64,000 nt of DNA from Blautia sp. Marseille-P3201T (GTDB lineage Bacteria; Bacillota; Clostridia; Lachnospirales; Lachnospiraceae), in contig NZ_LT635467.1 in NCBI RefSeq assembly GCF_900120295.1, positions 19,849 through 83,848 on the forward strand. The letters run 5' to 3'. Position 1 is the stretch's first letter; each line of letters starts with the position of its first letter. Under the pieces are notes generated by a model that was given only the letters and a program-made list of their open reading frames with translations, had not been told where the DNA came from and made no database searches. Both the position numbers and the translations under genes were made by a program. Positions 26,717-35,303 of this stretch are shown here, piece after piece.

Positions 26717-27769
26717 ATGCCGAAAATATCATTTAATAAAGATTATAAAAATGCATTAACTATCTATGGAAGAGAAAGTCATTTTAATCAATATTATCAT
26801 TTAGAAACACCATTTAGTTTCGTATTAGAGACCTATTATAAGGATGAAGTAAATGAATATATCAGTTTGACTAATTTTACCCCGACTGACATTAAACACA
26901 CAATTGTTCCAAACATCAGCACAATCTTCACAAGTCAAAATCGAGTGTTACATCAACATGATTTCTATGAATTCATGTATGTTTTAGACGGGACTGTAAC
27001 AAACTCTATTGAAAATACTATCCGTATCTATCCCAAAGGTTCAGGATGTATCGTTAACCGAAATTTGAGACATGCCGAAAGATTTGATGGAAACTTCCGT
27101 GTATTTTTTCTCAATCTATCCAAGGAATATATCACTAAGATGATAAAAGAGACGCACAATCTCTATTTTGCAGAAGAACAGGAGATACTGGACAGTCCAA
27201 TCTTAAAATTCTTGCAAGAAAGTGAAAATAATGATGTTCTGTCTAACAAGCAATTCCTTGATATATTTCCGGTACAAGGAAATGATTTTGCACATCGCTG
27301 TATGTATAAAAACGGAGAAAGCATCTCAAAAACTATGCTTTCTCCTACCTTTGGGAGTTCCCATCTGATTGACGGATATATTTGCAATATTTTAGGACTT
27401 ATATGTGATACAACAGCTTTTCACACAACTCATGTGAAATTAGATTACAACAACGACTTTTTAATTTTTTCCAGAGCAACCCATATGATAGAAGATTCCA
27501 ACGGATTGATTTCACGTAGTGAACTAGAAACAAAATTGCATTATAGCGGAGATTATATCAATCGGATTATCAAAAAATACAGCAATTTAAACTTATCTAG
27601 TTATTGTATGAACTATCGCTTAACGAAGGCCATTGATCTGCTCAAAGAAACGGATCTCTCGATTTCTGAGATTGCATTTCAGCTTGGCTTTAAAAACCGT
27701 ACCCATTTTTATAAACAGTTCAAAAATCACTATGGAATGATGCCAAGTTCGTTTCGTAATCAAAAATAA
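26717..27769 (+). CDS. AraC-family regulator of the galactan operon
   Basis: This 350-residue regulator has an N-terminal cupin-like sensing domain (about 60-165, with HQHDFYEFMYVLDG and GSGCIVNRNLRHAERF) and a C-terminal AraC double helix-turn-helix (about 245-350, ending ISEIAFQLGFKNRTHFYKQFKNHYGMMPSSFR). The start is the ATG at 26717 with GAGGTG upstream; the open frame extends back to 26615 but without a site. It is divergent from the galactan genes and probably activates them on sensing a galactoside. Confidence 0.88.
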   Translation: MPKISFNKDYKNALTIYGRESHFNQYYHLETPFSFVLETYYKDEVNEYISLTNFTPTDIKHTIVPNISTIFTSQNRVLHQHDFYEFMYVLDGTVTNSIENTIRIYPKGSGCIVNRNLRHAERFDGNFRVFFLNLSKEYITKMIKETHNLYFAEEQEILDSPILKFLQESENNDVLSNKQFLDIFPVQGNDFAHRCMYKNGESISKTMLSPTFGSSHLIDGYICNILGLICDTTAFHTTHVKLDYNNDFLIFSRATHMIEDSNGLISRSELETKLHYSGDYINRIIKKYSNLNLSSYCMNYRLTKAIDLLKETDLSISEIAFQLGFKNRTHFYKQFKNHYGMMPSSFRNQK

Positions 27770-28324
27770 ATCTTATATCGTTTTATTATTGAAAATCACA
27801 CTACTCTATGGGACGTATGGCTGCCCCGGTTATGGCTTGCCGGATAAACTCGGCTTCCACCGTATATCCGATCAGGGCAGGCTTGGTTTCATACCTTTGC
27901 AAACTGCTCATCCAGATCTTTCTCATCTGCATTGCATTTCAAAAATGTACGAAATTCCGATTTACCTATTTCTTTATATTTCTATTATAACAGTTCTCTA
28001 TATCCGCTACAATGAAAGCATAGTTAGCTAGAACAAACTATTCATTTATCCATCTACAACAACTCACATCATTGCTACATGACATATCACTCTTCCGGGC
28101 GGGAAAGAAATCCACATCACATAGGCAATCAATATATTATATTCTAAGTACCGTGAGTTATATTATTGCAAACCTCCATTTCACCACTCAATTTTGACTC
28201 GGATACCGATACTCATCATCAAAATCATCATGGTATTTCTCATTTTTTCGTAGGACAAAAGTCAGCGAAACCCTTGTATTTACTGGGTTCTTTCTAACTT
28301 AGCATTATAATAACTCATTCCCCT
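27770..28324. other. 555-bp region with short gene remnants
   Basis: No intact gene is visible. On the minus strand two short reading frames look coding-derived. One (about 27800-27890) ends GYTVEAEFIRQAITGAAIRPIE and a stop. The other (about 28195-28300) ends FVLRKNEKYHDDFDDEYRYP and a stop. I recognise neither. They may be tails of genes deleted when elements were rearranged. Confidence 0.4.
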
Positions 28325-29590
28325 CTATCTACCATCTCTGTCTATACGTTTCTTCTTGATGTTTTGTTTTGCATTTGCCTGTTCCAAATGCTTTGCAACT
28401 TCTATTGCTTCCTTGACCTTATTTTTTCCCAAAACAGCTACAACCCGATCCATATCATATGACACATTTAACAAAGCTACATTCTCTTTCTTTATAACAG
28501 ATACTTCTTCTCGCAACCGATCTACACGATTTTCAAGATCCAGGTTTCGATCTGATAGCTTTTGATTTTTGCTTTTCAGTTCTAAATATTTGCTATACAA
28601 TGCCTGTATCATGTTCGCAACTTTTTTCACCAAAGGAAATATTCTCTTCCTGTAAGATTTTGCAGACTCTAAAGTTCCGGCTTCTGGCAGCCATTCTTCC
28701 GGATAATATCCATACTCACGTGCATGTGAGTCAACAAGTCCAGCTTTTGAATTTAGTGCAGAAAATCGTTTTTCTAACACTTCTGTCTTTTTAATTACTG
28801 CATCTCTCTCTTTTTCTACCTGTTCTTTTTCCTTTTGGATCTCATCCACACATTCGCTGATATCATGCAAATCATGTTCCAATAAATTCTTATGTTCCGT
28901 TAATTCTTCTACTTCCTGTTCTCGAACCTTTTTCTTGTAATCCAACACAGAAAGATGTGGTTCATGAGTTCCTTTCTGCTCCCATTCTATCTCATTTTCC
29001 CTCATGACCATGGCTAATTTTTCCTTTTCTGATTGTACCCATTGATTTAGCTCCGTCTCACTTCTGGAACCACCTTTAAATCCTAATGACGATAAGGCTT
29101 GTTTTAAAGATACTCTTGTATCAAGTCCTCGCTTACTTCCTGTAACATAGGGAATAAAATCAATATGTAGGTGTGGTGTTGCTTCGTCTAAATGCAGATG
29201 AGCAGCAAATACTCGCAACGTAGGATTCCGTTCTTGAAATCCTTTCATGTATTCATCTAATATCTTTGCAGCAAGCTGTCCCTCCATCGTTTCTGATCCC
29301 ATATTGTCTTTATCACCGATCTGAAGGATAACCTCATGAAATAATTTTTCTTGTTTCCCGGAACGTATCTTTTCATAGTAATCATCTATCTTACGATCTT
29401 TTCGAGTCTGTTTATCGTTGTAACGTTTCAAGGCTTCGTCAAATAATTCATGATATACGTCTTTGATATCTTCATTACAATATTCAACATTCCAATGGGT
29501 TCTGTTCGGATCCGTATTCTTTGCATGAAATTTTCTACTGTTATGGTTCAGGGAGCCTTTCCCTGTCATAAAACTAATCGTCCTCTTCAA
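28325..29590 (-). CDS. MobV/Pre-family relaxase, unit B
   Basis: This 421-residue relaxase has the same architecture as the unit A and C enzymes: N-terminal GSLNHNSRKFHAKN, the histidine motif HLHLDEATPHLHIDFIPY (about residues 131-148), then long coiled-coil segments (about 230-270 and 330-390). The start is TTG with AAAGGAG upstream. It is more similar to the unit C enzyme (shared VSLKQALSSLGFKGG and WEQKGTHE) than to unit A. It should nick the oriT at 29641-29699. Confidence 0.87.
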   Translation of the reverse strand: MKRTISFMTGKGSLNHNSRKFHAKNTDPNRTHWNVEYCNEDIKDVYHELFDEALKRYNDKQTRKDRKIDDYYEKIRSGKQEKLFHEVILQIGDKDNMGSETMEGQLAAKILDEYMKGFQERNPTLRVFAAHLHLDEATPHLHIDFIPYVTGSKRGLDTRVSLKQALSSLGFKGGSRSETELNQWVQSEKEKLAMVMRENEIEWEQKGTHEPHLSVLDYKKKVREQEVEELTEHKNLLEHDLHDISECVDEIQKEKEQVEKERDAVIKKTEVLEKRFSALNSKAGLVDSHAREYGYYPEEWLPEAGTLESAKSYRKRIFPLVKKVANMIQALYSKYLELKSKNQKLSDRNLDLENRVDRLREEVSVIKKENVALLNVSYDMDRVVAVLGKNKVKEAIEVAKHLEQANAKQNIKKKRIDRDGR

Positions 29591-29640
29591 TAAATCTCCT
29601 TTCCTTCATTTTAAAACGCCAGATATGGCGATCATGTTTT

Positions 29641-29715
29641 GTTACTTTTGTCAAAAGTAACGCAAAAGCACTTTCGACAGCCTAACGTCCATCAAAAGTA
29701 CCCTTGCGCCCTGCC
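29641..29715. other. Candidate oriT of unit B
   Basis: GTTACTTTTG (29641-29650) and CAAAAGTAAC (29652-29661) form a perfect inverted repeat. Next come ACTTTCGA (29670-29677) and TCAAAAGT (29692-29699), then CCCTTGCGCCCTGCCGGG. Nearly the same block is at 39886-39963 in unit C, also just upstream of its relaxase. Confidence 0.7.
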
Positions 29716-29783
29716 GGGAGCTTTCAAATCAGCCAGCACTGTATCGGCTACACCCTACGGCAATTCTCCTTGTTTGGTATGAT

Positions 29784-29806
29784 ACAGGTGCGTGCCACGC
29801 TCCTGT
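29784..29806. repeat. Conserved hairpin shared by units B and C
   Basis: ACAGGTGCGTGCCACGCTCCTGT folds with stem ACAGG-T-GCGTG / CACGC-T-CCTGT, one T-T mismatch and a one-base loop. Unit C has the same hairpin at 40436-40458, in the same place upstream of the small conserved gene. The role is unknown; a regulatory or single-strand initiation site is possible. Confidence 0.5.
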
Positions 29807-29827
29807 TCTATATTCCCCAAACAAACA

Positions 29828-30064
29828 TCACCACCGATAACTGGCTGACACTCCACGCTTATGTAAATATTCCTGTCGTGCTTTCTCCTGCTCTTCCTCA
29901 GAAGGAGCCGTCTTATACTTCGTATAGAGTTCATGTCTGACTAATGCATCCAATTTTTCTTCCAAGCCATTTCGAATATCTTCTTCATACTGATCATCTG
30001 AACCCAGATGATAAAAGATCAATTTTCGAAACAGTTCATAATCAATCTGTACTTTTTTCATCAC
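29828..30064 (-). CDS. Small conserved element protein, unit B
   Basis: This 78-residue charged helical protein has no assigned function. It is clearly homologous to the gene at 40482-40721; both share KYKTAPxEEEQEKxRQEYL near the end and a C-terminal RW. It sits between oriT and the RecA-like ATPase gene in both elements, so it belongs to the mobilization or replication module. The start is the first or second ATG, with GGAGTGA upstream. Confidence 0.65.
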   Translation of the reverse strand: MMKKVQIDYELFRKLIFYHLGSDDQYEEDIRNGLEEKLDALVRHELYTKYKTAPSEEEQEKARQEYLHKRGVSASYRW

Positions 30065-30133
30065 TTCACTCCTTTTTAATCAAGGTGGCAAGATTCCCTA
30101 TTCTTTAAGATATGGTAATCTTGCCATCTTCCT

Positions 30134-31135
30134 TTACTCTTCTTGTAACATCCAGAACCATTTATTTCCTATCTTCACAGAATCAATCTGTAATTCCTTC
30201 TTCGCATTCCAAAGTGTTTTCTTTTTAATTCCTCGTTCTTCTGCTTCTTCCGCTATTTTTGCCTGTTCCATTGATCCATTTGCTAAGATCTCTTTTAAAA
30301 AATCTTTCGCACTTCGGATTTTTTGCCCTCGTCCATCACCAGACAATAAGTCCTCTGCACTGATGTCATATTTTCCAATCCAATGGAATCCTTTTTCCTT
30401 GTCTAATCGAAAGGCAATCGCATCTCCTTCCGGAGCAAGAGAACTCTTTACATGACAGATCACTCGGATTTCCGGTTCATCTTTCACTCTTCCAACAATC
30501 AACACGCTTCTTGCTGCCGCTTGAAAGTCAATAGAGCCCAATCCACGATAGGATGATTTTCCATTACTATTCTTATTCATATGACCGATCAGAATAATGG
30601 CACATTGATATTTCTCTGCTAATACAGAAATTCTTTTCATCAATGGGCGAATCTCATTTGCCCTATGCATATCAACACCAGCCCCTAGAAAACCTTGAAT
30701 TGGATCTAATACTACAAGTCTTGCTTTCGTCTGTATAATCGCTTCTTCCAGCCTTGCATCTACCATGGTTAATGGCTGATCCTGGTCATCAATCACCAAG
30801 ACTCTGGAACAATCTGCCCCTGCCGCTAACAATCTTGGTTTGATTGTATCGCCCAATCCATCTTCAGCTGTTTGATAAATCACATTGATTGGCTTTACAC
30901 CTGTTTCTTCTTCGGTTATCTCATTTAGTATTGGTTCTCCCTTTGTTAATTTTGCAATGATCTGCAACACCACGGTGGTCTTACCCTCTCCAGGATCTCC
31001 CTGAATAATGGTGACCTTCCCGTATGGTATGAAGGGATAAAAGAGCCATTCAATTTCTTCCACTTCAACCTGATCCATGTGGATCAATTTCAGGCATGGT
31101 TCTGCCTTTTTTACTTCTCTATAATGTTCTTCCAT
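30134..31135 (-). CDS. RepA-like RecA-fold ATPase, unit B
   Basis: This 333-residue hexameric helicase-type ATPase (RepA/AAA_25-like) has Walker A GDPGEGKTT near residue 43, Walker B ARLVVLDPIQGFLG near 140, an ILIGHMNKNSNGKSSYRGLGS motif near 185 and a C-terminal winged-helix region. The start is the ATG at 31135 with AGGAGGTGG upstream. It probably unwinds DNA for replication of the excised element. The unit C homologue (40790-41875) is about 70 percent alike by eye, with an extra linker. Confidence 0.82.
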   Translation of the reverse strand: MEEHYREVKKAEPCLKLIHMDQVEVEEIEWLFYPFIPYGKVTIIQGDPGEGKTTVVLQIIAKLTKGEPILNEITEEETGVKPINVIYQTAEDGLGDTIKPRLLAAGADCSRVLVIDDQDQPLTMVDARLEEAIIQTKARLVVLDPIQGFLGAGVDMHRANEIRPLMKRISVLAEKYQCAIILIGHMNKNSNGKSSYRGLGSIDFQAAARSVLIVGRVKDEPEIRVICHVKSSLAPEGDAIAFRLDKEKGFHWIGKYDISAEDLLSGDGRGQKIRSAKDFLKEILANGSMEQAKIAEEAEERGIKKKTLWNAKKELQIDSVKIGNKWFWMLQEE

Positions 31136-31157
31136 TTCCACCTCCTGCCCAACCGGG

Positions 31158-31262
31158 CAAGTCCCTGGCAAACAGAATTTAACAATTGTTGCAACAACAA
31201 TTTTGTGATATACTCAAGTTGTTAGGATGGTATATCAGTTATTCTGATGATCAGGGAACTTG
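31158..31262. other. Imperfect inverted repeats upstream of the unit B ATPase gene
   Basis: CAAGTCCCTG (31158-31167) and CAGGGAACTTG (31252-31262) are inverted with one bulge. Between them AACAATTGTTGC and AACAACAATT form smaller repeats. The stretch separates mobC and the ATPase gene. It may be a terminator plus promoter, or part of an origin. Confidence 0.4.
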
Positions 31263-31268
31263 CTCAGA

Positions 31269-31631
31269 TTATTTCTGGGCTTTTTCTTTTTTCCTTCTTT
31301 CATAGTTTCTTTCTTCTGCAAATGCATTTAATATCTCCAACATTGTTCGAATAGGTGTAAACAATTCTTCATCGGCATTCTCTAATGTAGTTAACCTTTT
31401 CAGTTCCTCTTCAATCCCTCGAAGCTGTTTTCTAAACTGTACTAACATCAATGGATTTCCTACTGCTGTGACTTTTTGATGTAAAACACTTTCAATGATA
31501 TATTCTTGTCTCGTCTGGTATCCACAAAGCTTTACTCTTAAATCCAGCTCTTCATTTTCTTCCGGAGACATTCGAAACGCTATGGTTACATTACGCCACC
31601 GATTCTTGTTATCCCGATTTTTTTCACTCAT
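31269..31631 (-). CDS. MobC-like relaxosome accessory protein, unit B
   Basis: This 120-residue protein has an N-terminal ribbon-helix-helix-like segment (RNVTIAFRMSPEENEELDLRVKLCGYQTRQEYIIESVL) and a helical C-terminus rich in Glu and Arg. It overlaps the integrase end by eight bases. Same position and fold as at 15181 and 42001. It should bind oriT and assist the relaxase. Confidence 0.78.
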   Translation of the reverse strand: MSEKNRDNKNRWRNVTIAFRMSPEENEELDLRVKLCGYQTRQEYIIESVLHQKVTAVGNPLMLVQFRKQLRGIEEELKRLTTLENADEELFTPIRTMLEILNAFAEERNYERRKKEKAQK

Positions 31632-32709
31632 CCAGATATTCCTCTCTTTCCTGATTTAGATTTTCCGCCATCTCTGTTTGGATTGTCGGGAACAAATGTG
31701 CATATCGATATGTGATCTCCACACTTTCATGTCCTACCCTTTCTCCTATTGCCACCGCAGAATATCCCATATTGATCAACAATGACACGTGAGAATGTCG
31801 TAAATCATGGATTCGTATTCTCTTCACTCCTGACAACTTCACACCTCGATCCATTTCATGATGAAGATAGCTTTTTGAAATTTGGAATATCCTGTCATTT
31901 TCATTTAAACCATACAGCATTCCTATATACGATTCTAATTCTTCGCTTAAAAATTCCGGCATGGTGATCATACGATTACTCTTCACAGTCTTTGGATCTG
32001 TAATAATATCCTTCCCCTCTAATCTTTGATAAGATTTATTGATCCGGATAGTACACGCCTGAAAATCGAAATCTGCCGGTGTCAGTGCTAACAACTCTCC
32101 CATACGCACTCCACACCAATATAGAATTTCAAATGCATAAAAGGAGATTGGCTTATCCGCCACCGCTTCAATGAACTTCATATACTCTTCTTTTGTCCAG
32201 AAAAGCATCTCTTTTGTTCTTTCTTTTCCCATAGATCCTGCCTTGCGTGCAGCATTGCTTTTCAAATCATAGAAATTAACTGCATGATTCAAAATTGCAC
32301 TCAGCTGATTATGGATGGTCTTTAGATAGACCTGTGAATAGCCTTCTCCTTGTTTATTTCGATAGTTCATCATGGTGTTCTGCCACTGTCGAATATCGGA
32401 AGGTTTTATTTCCTGCAACTTCTTTTTCGAAAAATATGGGAGAATCTTTTTTTCTACAATATGCTTTTTCGTCAGCCAGGTATTATATTTGATTCTGGAT
32501 TTGATATCATTCAGATAAAGATCTACAAAATCTTCAAAATACATATCCAGACTCAAATTCTCCTTTAATTTAAACGCTCTTTCCCATTCCTGGGCATCAC
32601 ATTTGCGTTTAAATCCCCTTTTCGTCTTCTGCTTTCTTACGCCGGTCCAGTCCTTATAATAGGTTCTTACCTCGTAAGTATTTGACTTTTGGTTTTTGAT
32701 TACTGTCAA
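31624..32709 (-). CDS. int: Tyrosine recombinase (integrase), unit B
   Basis: This 361-residue integrase has an AP2-like N-terminus (SNTYEVRTYYKDWTGVRKQKTKRGF), a core-binding domain, and catalytic residues Arg in GVRMGELLAL (about 203), HDLRHSHVSLL (about 304), the His in VGHES and Tyr in YRYAHLFP. It is closer to the unit C integrase than to unit A. It is followed by mobC and preceded by xis, the same order in all three units. Confidence 0.92.
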   Translation of the reverse strand: MTVIKNQKSNTYEVRTYYKDWTGVRKQKTKRGFKRKCDAQEWERAFKLKENLSLDMYFEDFVDLYLNDIKSRIKYNTWLTKKHIVEKKILPYFSKKKLQEIKPSDIRQWQNTMMNYRNKQGEGYSQVYLKTIHNQLSAILNHAVNFYDLKSNAARKAGSMGKERTKEMLFWTKEEYMKFIEAVADKPISFYAFEILYWCGVRMGELLALTPADFDFQACTIRINKSYQRLEGKDIITDPKTVKSNRMITMPEFLSEELESYIGMLYGLNENDRIFQISKSYLHHEMDRGVKLSGVKRIRIHDLRHSHVSLLINMGYSAVAIGERVGHESVEITYRYAHLFPTIQTEMAENLNQEREEYLDE

Positions 32710-32723
32710 AACATCACCTCCTG

Positions 32724-32912
32724 CTATTTCATTTCGTTCATACCGTAAACTCGTTCTTCAAAATATTTACGGCTGATTTTTCCTTTGACAACAACGAAAC
32801 CTTTTTGCTCCAATTCAGCATTTAACTGACGGATCAAACGATACGCATAGGAATCAGATACTTCTAATTCTTTCGCTACTTCTTTTGCTGATATAAATAA
32901 TTTACTAGCCAT
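32724..32912 (-). CDS. xis: Excisionase, unit B
   Basis: This 62-residue winged helix-turn-helix protein (FISAKEVAKELEVSDSYAYRLIRQLNAELEQKGFVVVKGKISRKYF) is of the Xis/MerR-like type that bends attachment-site DNA and directs the integrase to excise. It lies 14 bp upstream of int. It is intact, unlike the unit A copy. Confidence 0.83.
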   Translation of the reverse strand: MASKLFISAKEVAKELEVSDSYAYRLIRQLNAELEQKGFVVVKGKISRKYFEERVYGMNEMK

Positions 32913-32936
32913 CTATATCCCCCCTTTCTTTTTCAG

Positions 32937-33041
32937 TTCATTATCGAACGGTGTATATGCATCATAACATTTCATTTCCGTACTGTCAATAGAATAATTT
33001 CAAAAATGAATGGTTTATTTTTATATTTCATTTTTGAACTG
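32937..33041. promoter_or_regulatory. Four-copy operator between xis and xre, unit B
   Basis: Related 15-bp sites read TTCATTATCGAACGG (32937), TTCATTTCCGTACTG (32971), TTCAAAAATGAATGG (32999) and TTCATTTTTGAACTG (33027). They share TTCA and a downstream (G)AAC/TAC-type half and lie in the divergent promoter region. They are probable Xre repressor sites. Confidence 0.5.
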
Positions 33042-33087
33042 TTTATGCTATACTTTTAAGTAACAATCAGCAAAGGAGTGTTTTCTT

Positions 33088-33519
33088 ATGACAGTAGGTG
33101 AGAAAATAAGAAAATTCCGGATCGATCAAGGATATACACAGAAAGAATTGGCAATCATGTCCGGCTTGAGCGAATCGGCAATTAGAAATTATGAACTTGG
33201 GAATCGTTTTCCATCATCAGAACAATTGGAAAAAATAGCAAACTCATTAAAGATCAGTCCATACGCCATGTCTGATCCAAACTTTGATACTTATGTTAGT
33301 GTCATGCACGCATTATTTGCTTTAGAGGATCAATATGGTCTGCACGCCTACCAGGATGAATCCGGCGTACCACAACTCATGTTTAAAGACAAAGGACATG
33401 ATTCTTTAAATATGCTGGATAATATTGGAGCATGGGCTGATATGTACCAGAAATTCAGAAATGAAGAGATTACAGAAAAAGATTATTTAGACTGGAAAAG
33501 TCAATTCCCAGCTAAATAA
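33088..33519 (+). CDS. Xre-family repressor, unit B
   Basis: This 143-residue protein has an N-terminal Xre helix-turn-helix (FRIDQGYTQKELAIMSGLSESAIRNYELGNRFPSSEQLEKIA) and a C-terminal domain shared with the unit C protein (MHALFALEDQYGLH, ending KDYLDWKSQFP). AAGGAGTG precedes the ATG. It is divergent from xis-int and probably controls excision. Confidence 0.87.
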   Translation: MTVGEKIRKFRIDQGYTQKELAIMSGLSESAIRNYELGNRFPSSEQLEKIANSLKISPYAMSDPNFDTYVSVMHALFALEDQYGLHAYQDESGVPQLMFKDKGHDSLNMLDNIGAWADMYQKFRNEEITEKDYLDWKSQFPAK

Positions 33520-33581
33520 AAAGAAATTATTTACAATAATATTAAAAAAGTATTGTCATTTGATTGTCAACGGACATAGAA

Positions 33582-33621
33582 AGAGCCAAGAAAGCCCGTA
33601 AAATAGGCATTTCTTGGCTCT
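33582..33621. terminator. Terminator after the unit B repressor
   Basis: AGAGCCAAGAAA (33582-33593) and TTTCTTGGCTCT (33610-33621) form a perfect 12-bp stem with a 16-base loop, 62 bp after the xre stop. An AT-rich tract follows. Confidence 0.8.
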
Positions 33622-33627
33622 AATATA

Positions 33628-33640
33628 TTATTCAAACTCG
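33628..33640. other. 13-bp repeat of the guaA 3' end (candidate att core)
   Basis: ATTATTCAAACTC is identical to 44451-44463, which spans the guaA stop codon. A degenerate version lies at 412-425 (ATTATTCGAATTCT). Such copies are expected where elements integrate into the same site one after another. Confidence 0.5.
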
Positions 33641-33741
33641 CAAATAAAATCTCATCACTATACTTTTTAGTATTGGTGTTATGGTTCTATTGGGTTTTAT
33701 ATGTGTTCAACTGTCCTAAATCCATAGGCTGTACTGAACGG

Positions 33742-33775
33742 TGTTATCAATTTGTTATCATGATTGTGTTATCAA
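33742..33775. repeat. TGTTATCA direct repeats (possible integrase arm sites)
   Basis: TGTTATCA starts at 33742, 33753 and 33767. The first two have an 11-bp period, as at 44376/44387 at the other end of unit C. The third overlaps the end of the DUF2806 gene. Repeats at both ends of the same unit fit integrase arm sites. Confidence 0.55.
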
Positions 33776-34722
33776 TCAGAAATTAAAATCGTTTTTCCCT
33801 GTGTAACATACTGTATGTTATCACCATCTTTCTTCGCAATATCATGCATAGTAAAAGTAATCTCTCGATTATTTTTTGCCAAATAATTTGCTACATCTTG
33901 TAAATAATTTTCGTCGTAATTATCAGCAACAACACTTAAAATATCTTGTCCAGTTTGAGTTAACTTATATATTGGAATTATTATTTTCTTTTCCTCAATA
34001 TTATTACTTTTTAATAATTTCATATCATATATCAGTTCTAATGGATACTGTGCTGTTACTCCTAATGTTAACTGCATTGATCCTGATGAATCTATTAATC
34101 CACATTCTGACATTTCAACTATTTTTCCATACAGCACATTATATTTTTTATTTATTTCATCATCATTTAAAATTGCAAATGTTCCTCTATAATTAATTAT
34201 GTACGGCCTTAATTCTTCAAATAAAGTTGCTTCTTGCTTTGTTATCTTGCTTAAAGTATCCAGACTACGTAATGTAAAAGAATTAGGACTTTTTATTTCA
34301 CCAGCCAATACTTTTCCCCATAATTTTTGCATATCAGTATTGCTAATATCCTGTATAGAATTAAAAAATCTCATTAACCAATCTTCATTTACTACTTCAT
34401 CAGCAACTTCATTTTCATCTTGAAGAATTGCTTTAGCTTCATTAACAACATCCTCTATATTTTTCTGTTTTCGCATTTCCTGATAGAGCATTCTTGAACA
34501 TGTTCTTCTATATAATTCTTTTACTTCTCCTAAAGGTTGCTCCATATCATTACATAAGGAAATTGCTTTATCTGTAATTCCACCATCCATTTCAAGCATA
34601 TCAATTTGTTTTGCTTCCTTATCTATTATGTTTCTCACTTCTTGAGGAATCATAATAGAACCTAATCCTTTAGATACACAATTATATAATTTTTGTAATC
34701 CATTTGAAAAATTTTCATTCAT
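33772..34722 (-). CDS. DUF2806-family protein
   Basis: This 316-residue protein contains the DUF2806 core (NEDWLMRFFNSIQDISNTDMQKLWGKVLAGEIKSPNSFTLRSLDTLSKIT, about residues 112-165). No catalytic motif is apparent and the biochemical role is unknown. It overlaps the gene of a four-helix membrane protein by eight bases, so the two probably work together at the membrane. The location in the cargo part of an IME, next to a toxin-antitoxin pair, raises the possibility of a defence or abortive-infection function. Confidence 0.7.
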   Translation of the reverse strand: MNENFSNGLQKLYNCVSKGLGSIMIPQEVRNIIDKEAKQIDMLEMDGGITDKAISLCNDMEQPLGEVKELYRRTCSRMLYQEMRKQKNIEDVVNEAKAILQDENEVADEVVNEDWLMRFFNSIQDISNTDMQKLWGKVLAGEIKSPNSFTLRSLDTLSKITKQEATLFEELRPYIINYRGTFAILNDDEINKKYNVLYGKIVEMSECGLIDSSGSMQLTLGVTAQYPLELIYDMKLLKSNNIEEKKIIIPIYKLTQTGQDILSVVADNYDENYLQDVANYLAKNNREITFTMHDIAKKDGDNIQYVTQGKTILISD

Positions 34723-35287
34723 CTTTTTCTTCCTCTATAGTATTAAATAGCCGTTCCAGTTCTATATTAATACATGTAATATAATTATCCAAATAACTTT
34801 GTATGGTCAAACTTACAAATATAAGCGCAAAAGAAAATAATGATAATGTATCTGCTAACTTTGCATTTTCTTTAATAAATTCTGTTGATAATCCCAAAAT
34901 AAATACAATCAAAACACCTATTAGAATTCCATTAGCTATCAAAGAAGTTTTTTCAATTATATTTTCATATTTTTTATGTATATTTTTCTGATCGCTTTTA
35001 TACTCTTCAAGCTTTGACACTTTTTCGCTATTAGATTTGTCTTCATTTTCAACGCCCCATGCATGCAAAAATCCAATGGATACCTTTATTATTCTAGTTT
35101 CAAGTAGCTGTAACGCAGAAATAACAACATCCATAATTTGTACTATAGCAACTGCTAAAGATACAATAGAACACAACAAGATTACTTTTCCACCTACATA
35201 CCCCAAAAAATTCATTCCACCAATAATAAAATATGCCACCGCCAAAGCAATAATTAAAATATTTGCATACTTAATATTTGATTTCAT
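34715..35287 (-). CDS. Four-helix membrane protein, partner of the DUF2806 gene
   Basis: This 190-residue protein has two N-terminal helices (about 8-27 and 33-60), a charged cytoplasmic loop (about 78-110, VENEDKSNSEKVSKLEEYKSD-type) and two C-terminal helices (about 113-135 and 145-168). I do not recognise the family. GAGGAA precedes the ATG. The two-gene layout of small membrane protein plus soluble partner is typical of membrane-acting effector systems, but that is inference. Confidence 0.6.
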   Translation of the reverse strand: MKSNIKYANILIIALAVAYFIIGGMNFLGYVGGKVILLCSIVSLAVAIVQIMDVVISALQLLETRIIKVSIGFLHAWGVENEDKSNSEKVSKLEEYKSDQKNIHKKYENIIEKTSLIANGILIGVLIVFILGLSTEFIKENAKLADTLSLFSFALIFVSLTIQSYLDNYITCINIELERLFNTIEEEKDE

Positions 35288-35303
35288 TCCAGTTCCTCTT
35301 CAA

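Larger units (their letters stand above)
33520..33771. other. Junction region between units B and C
   Basis: This 250-bp gap holds a strong terminator (33582-33621), a 13-bp match to the guaA 3' end (33628-33640) and TGTTATCA direct repeats (33742-33775). These are the expected parts of an attachment-site junction. No gene is visible. Confidence 0.55.

Noticed and set aside
27789-28031. 80-codon plus-strand frame after the AraC gene
   Set aside because: No ribosome binding site and no recognisable domain; the opposite strand has a more protein-like tail in this stretch.
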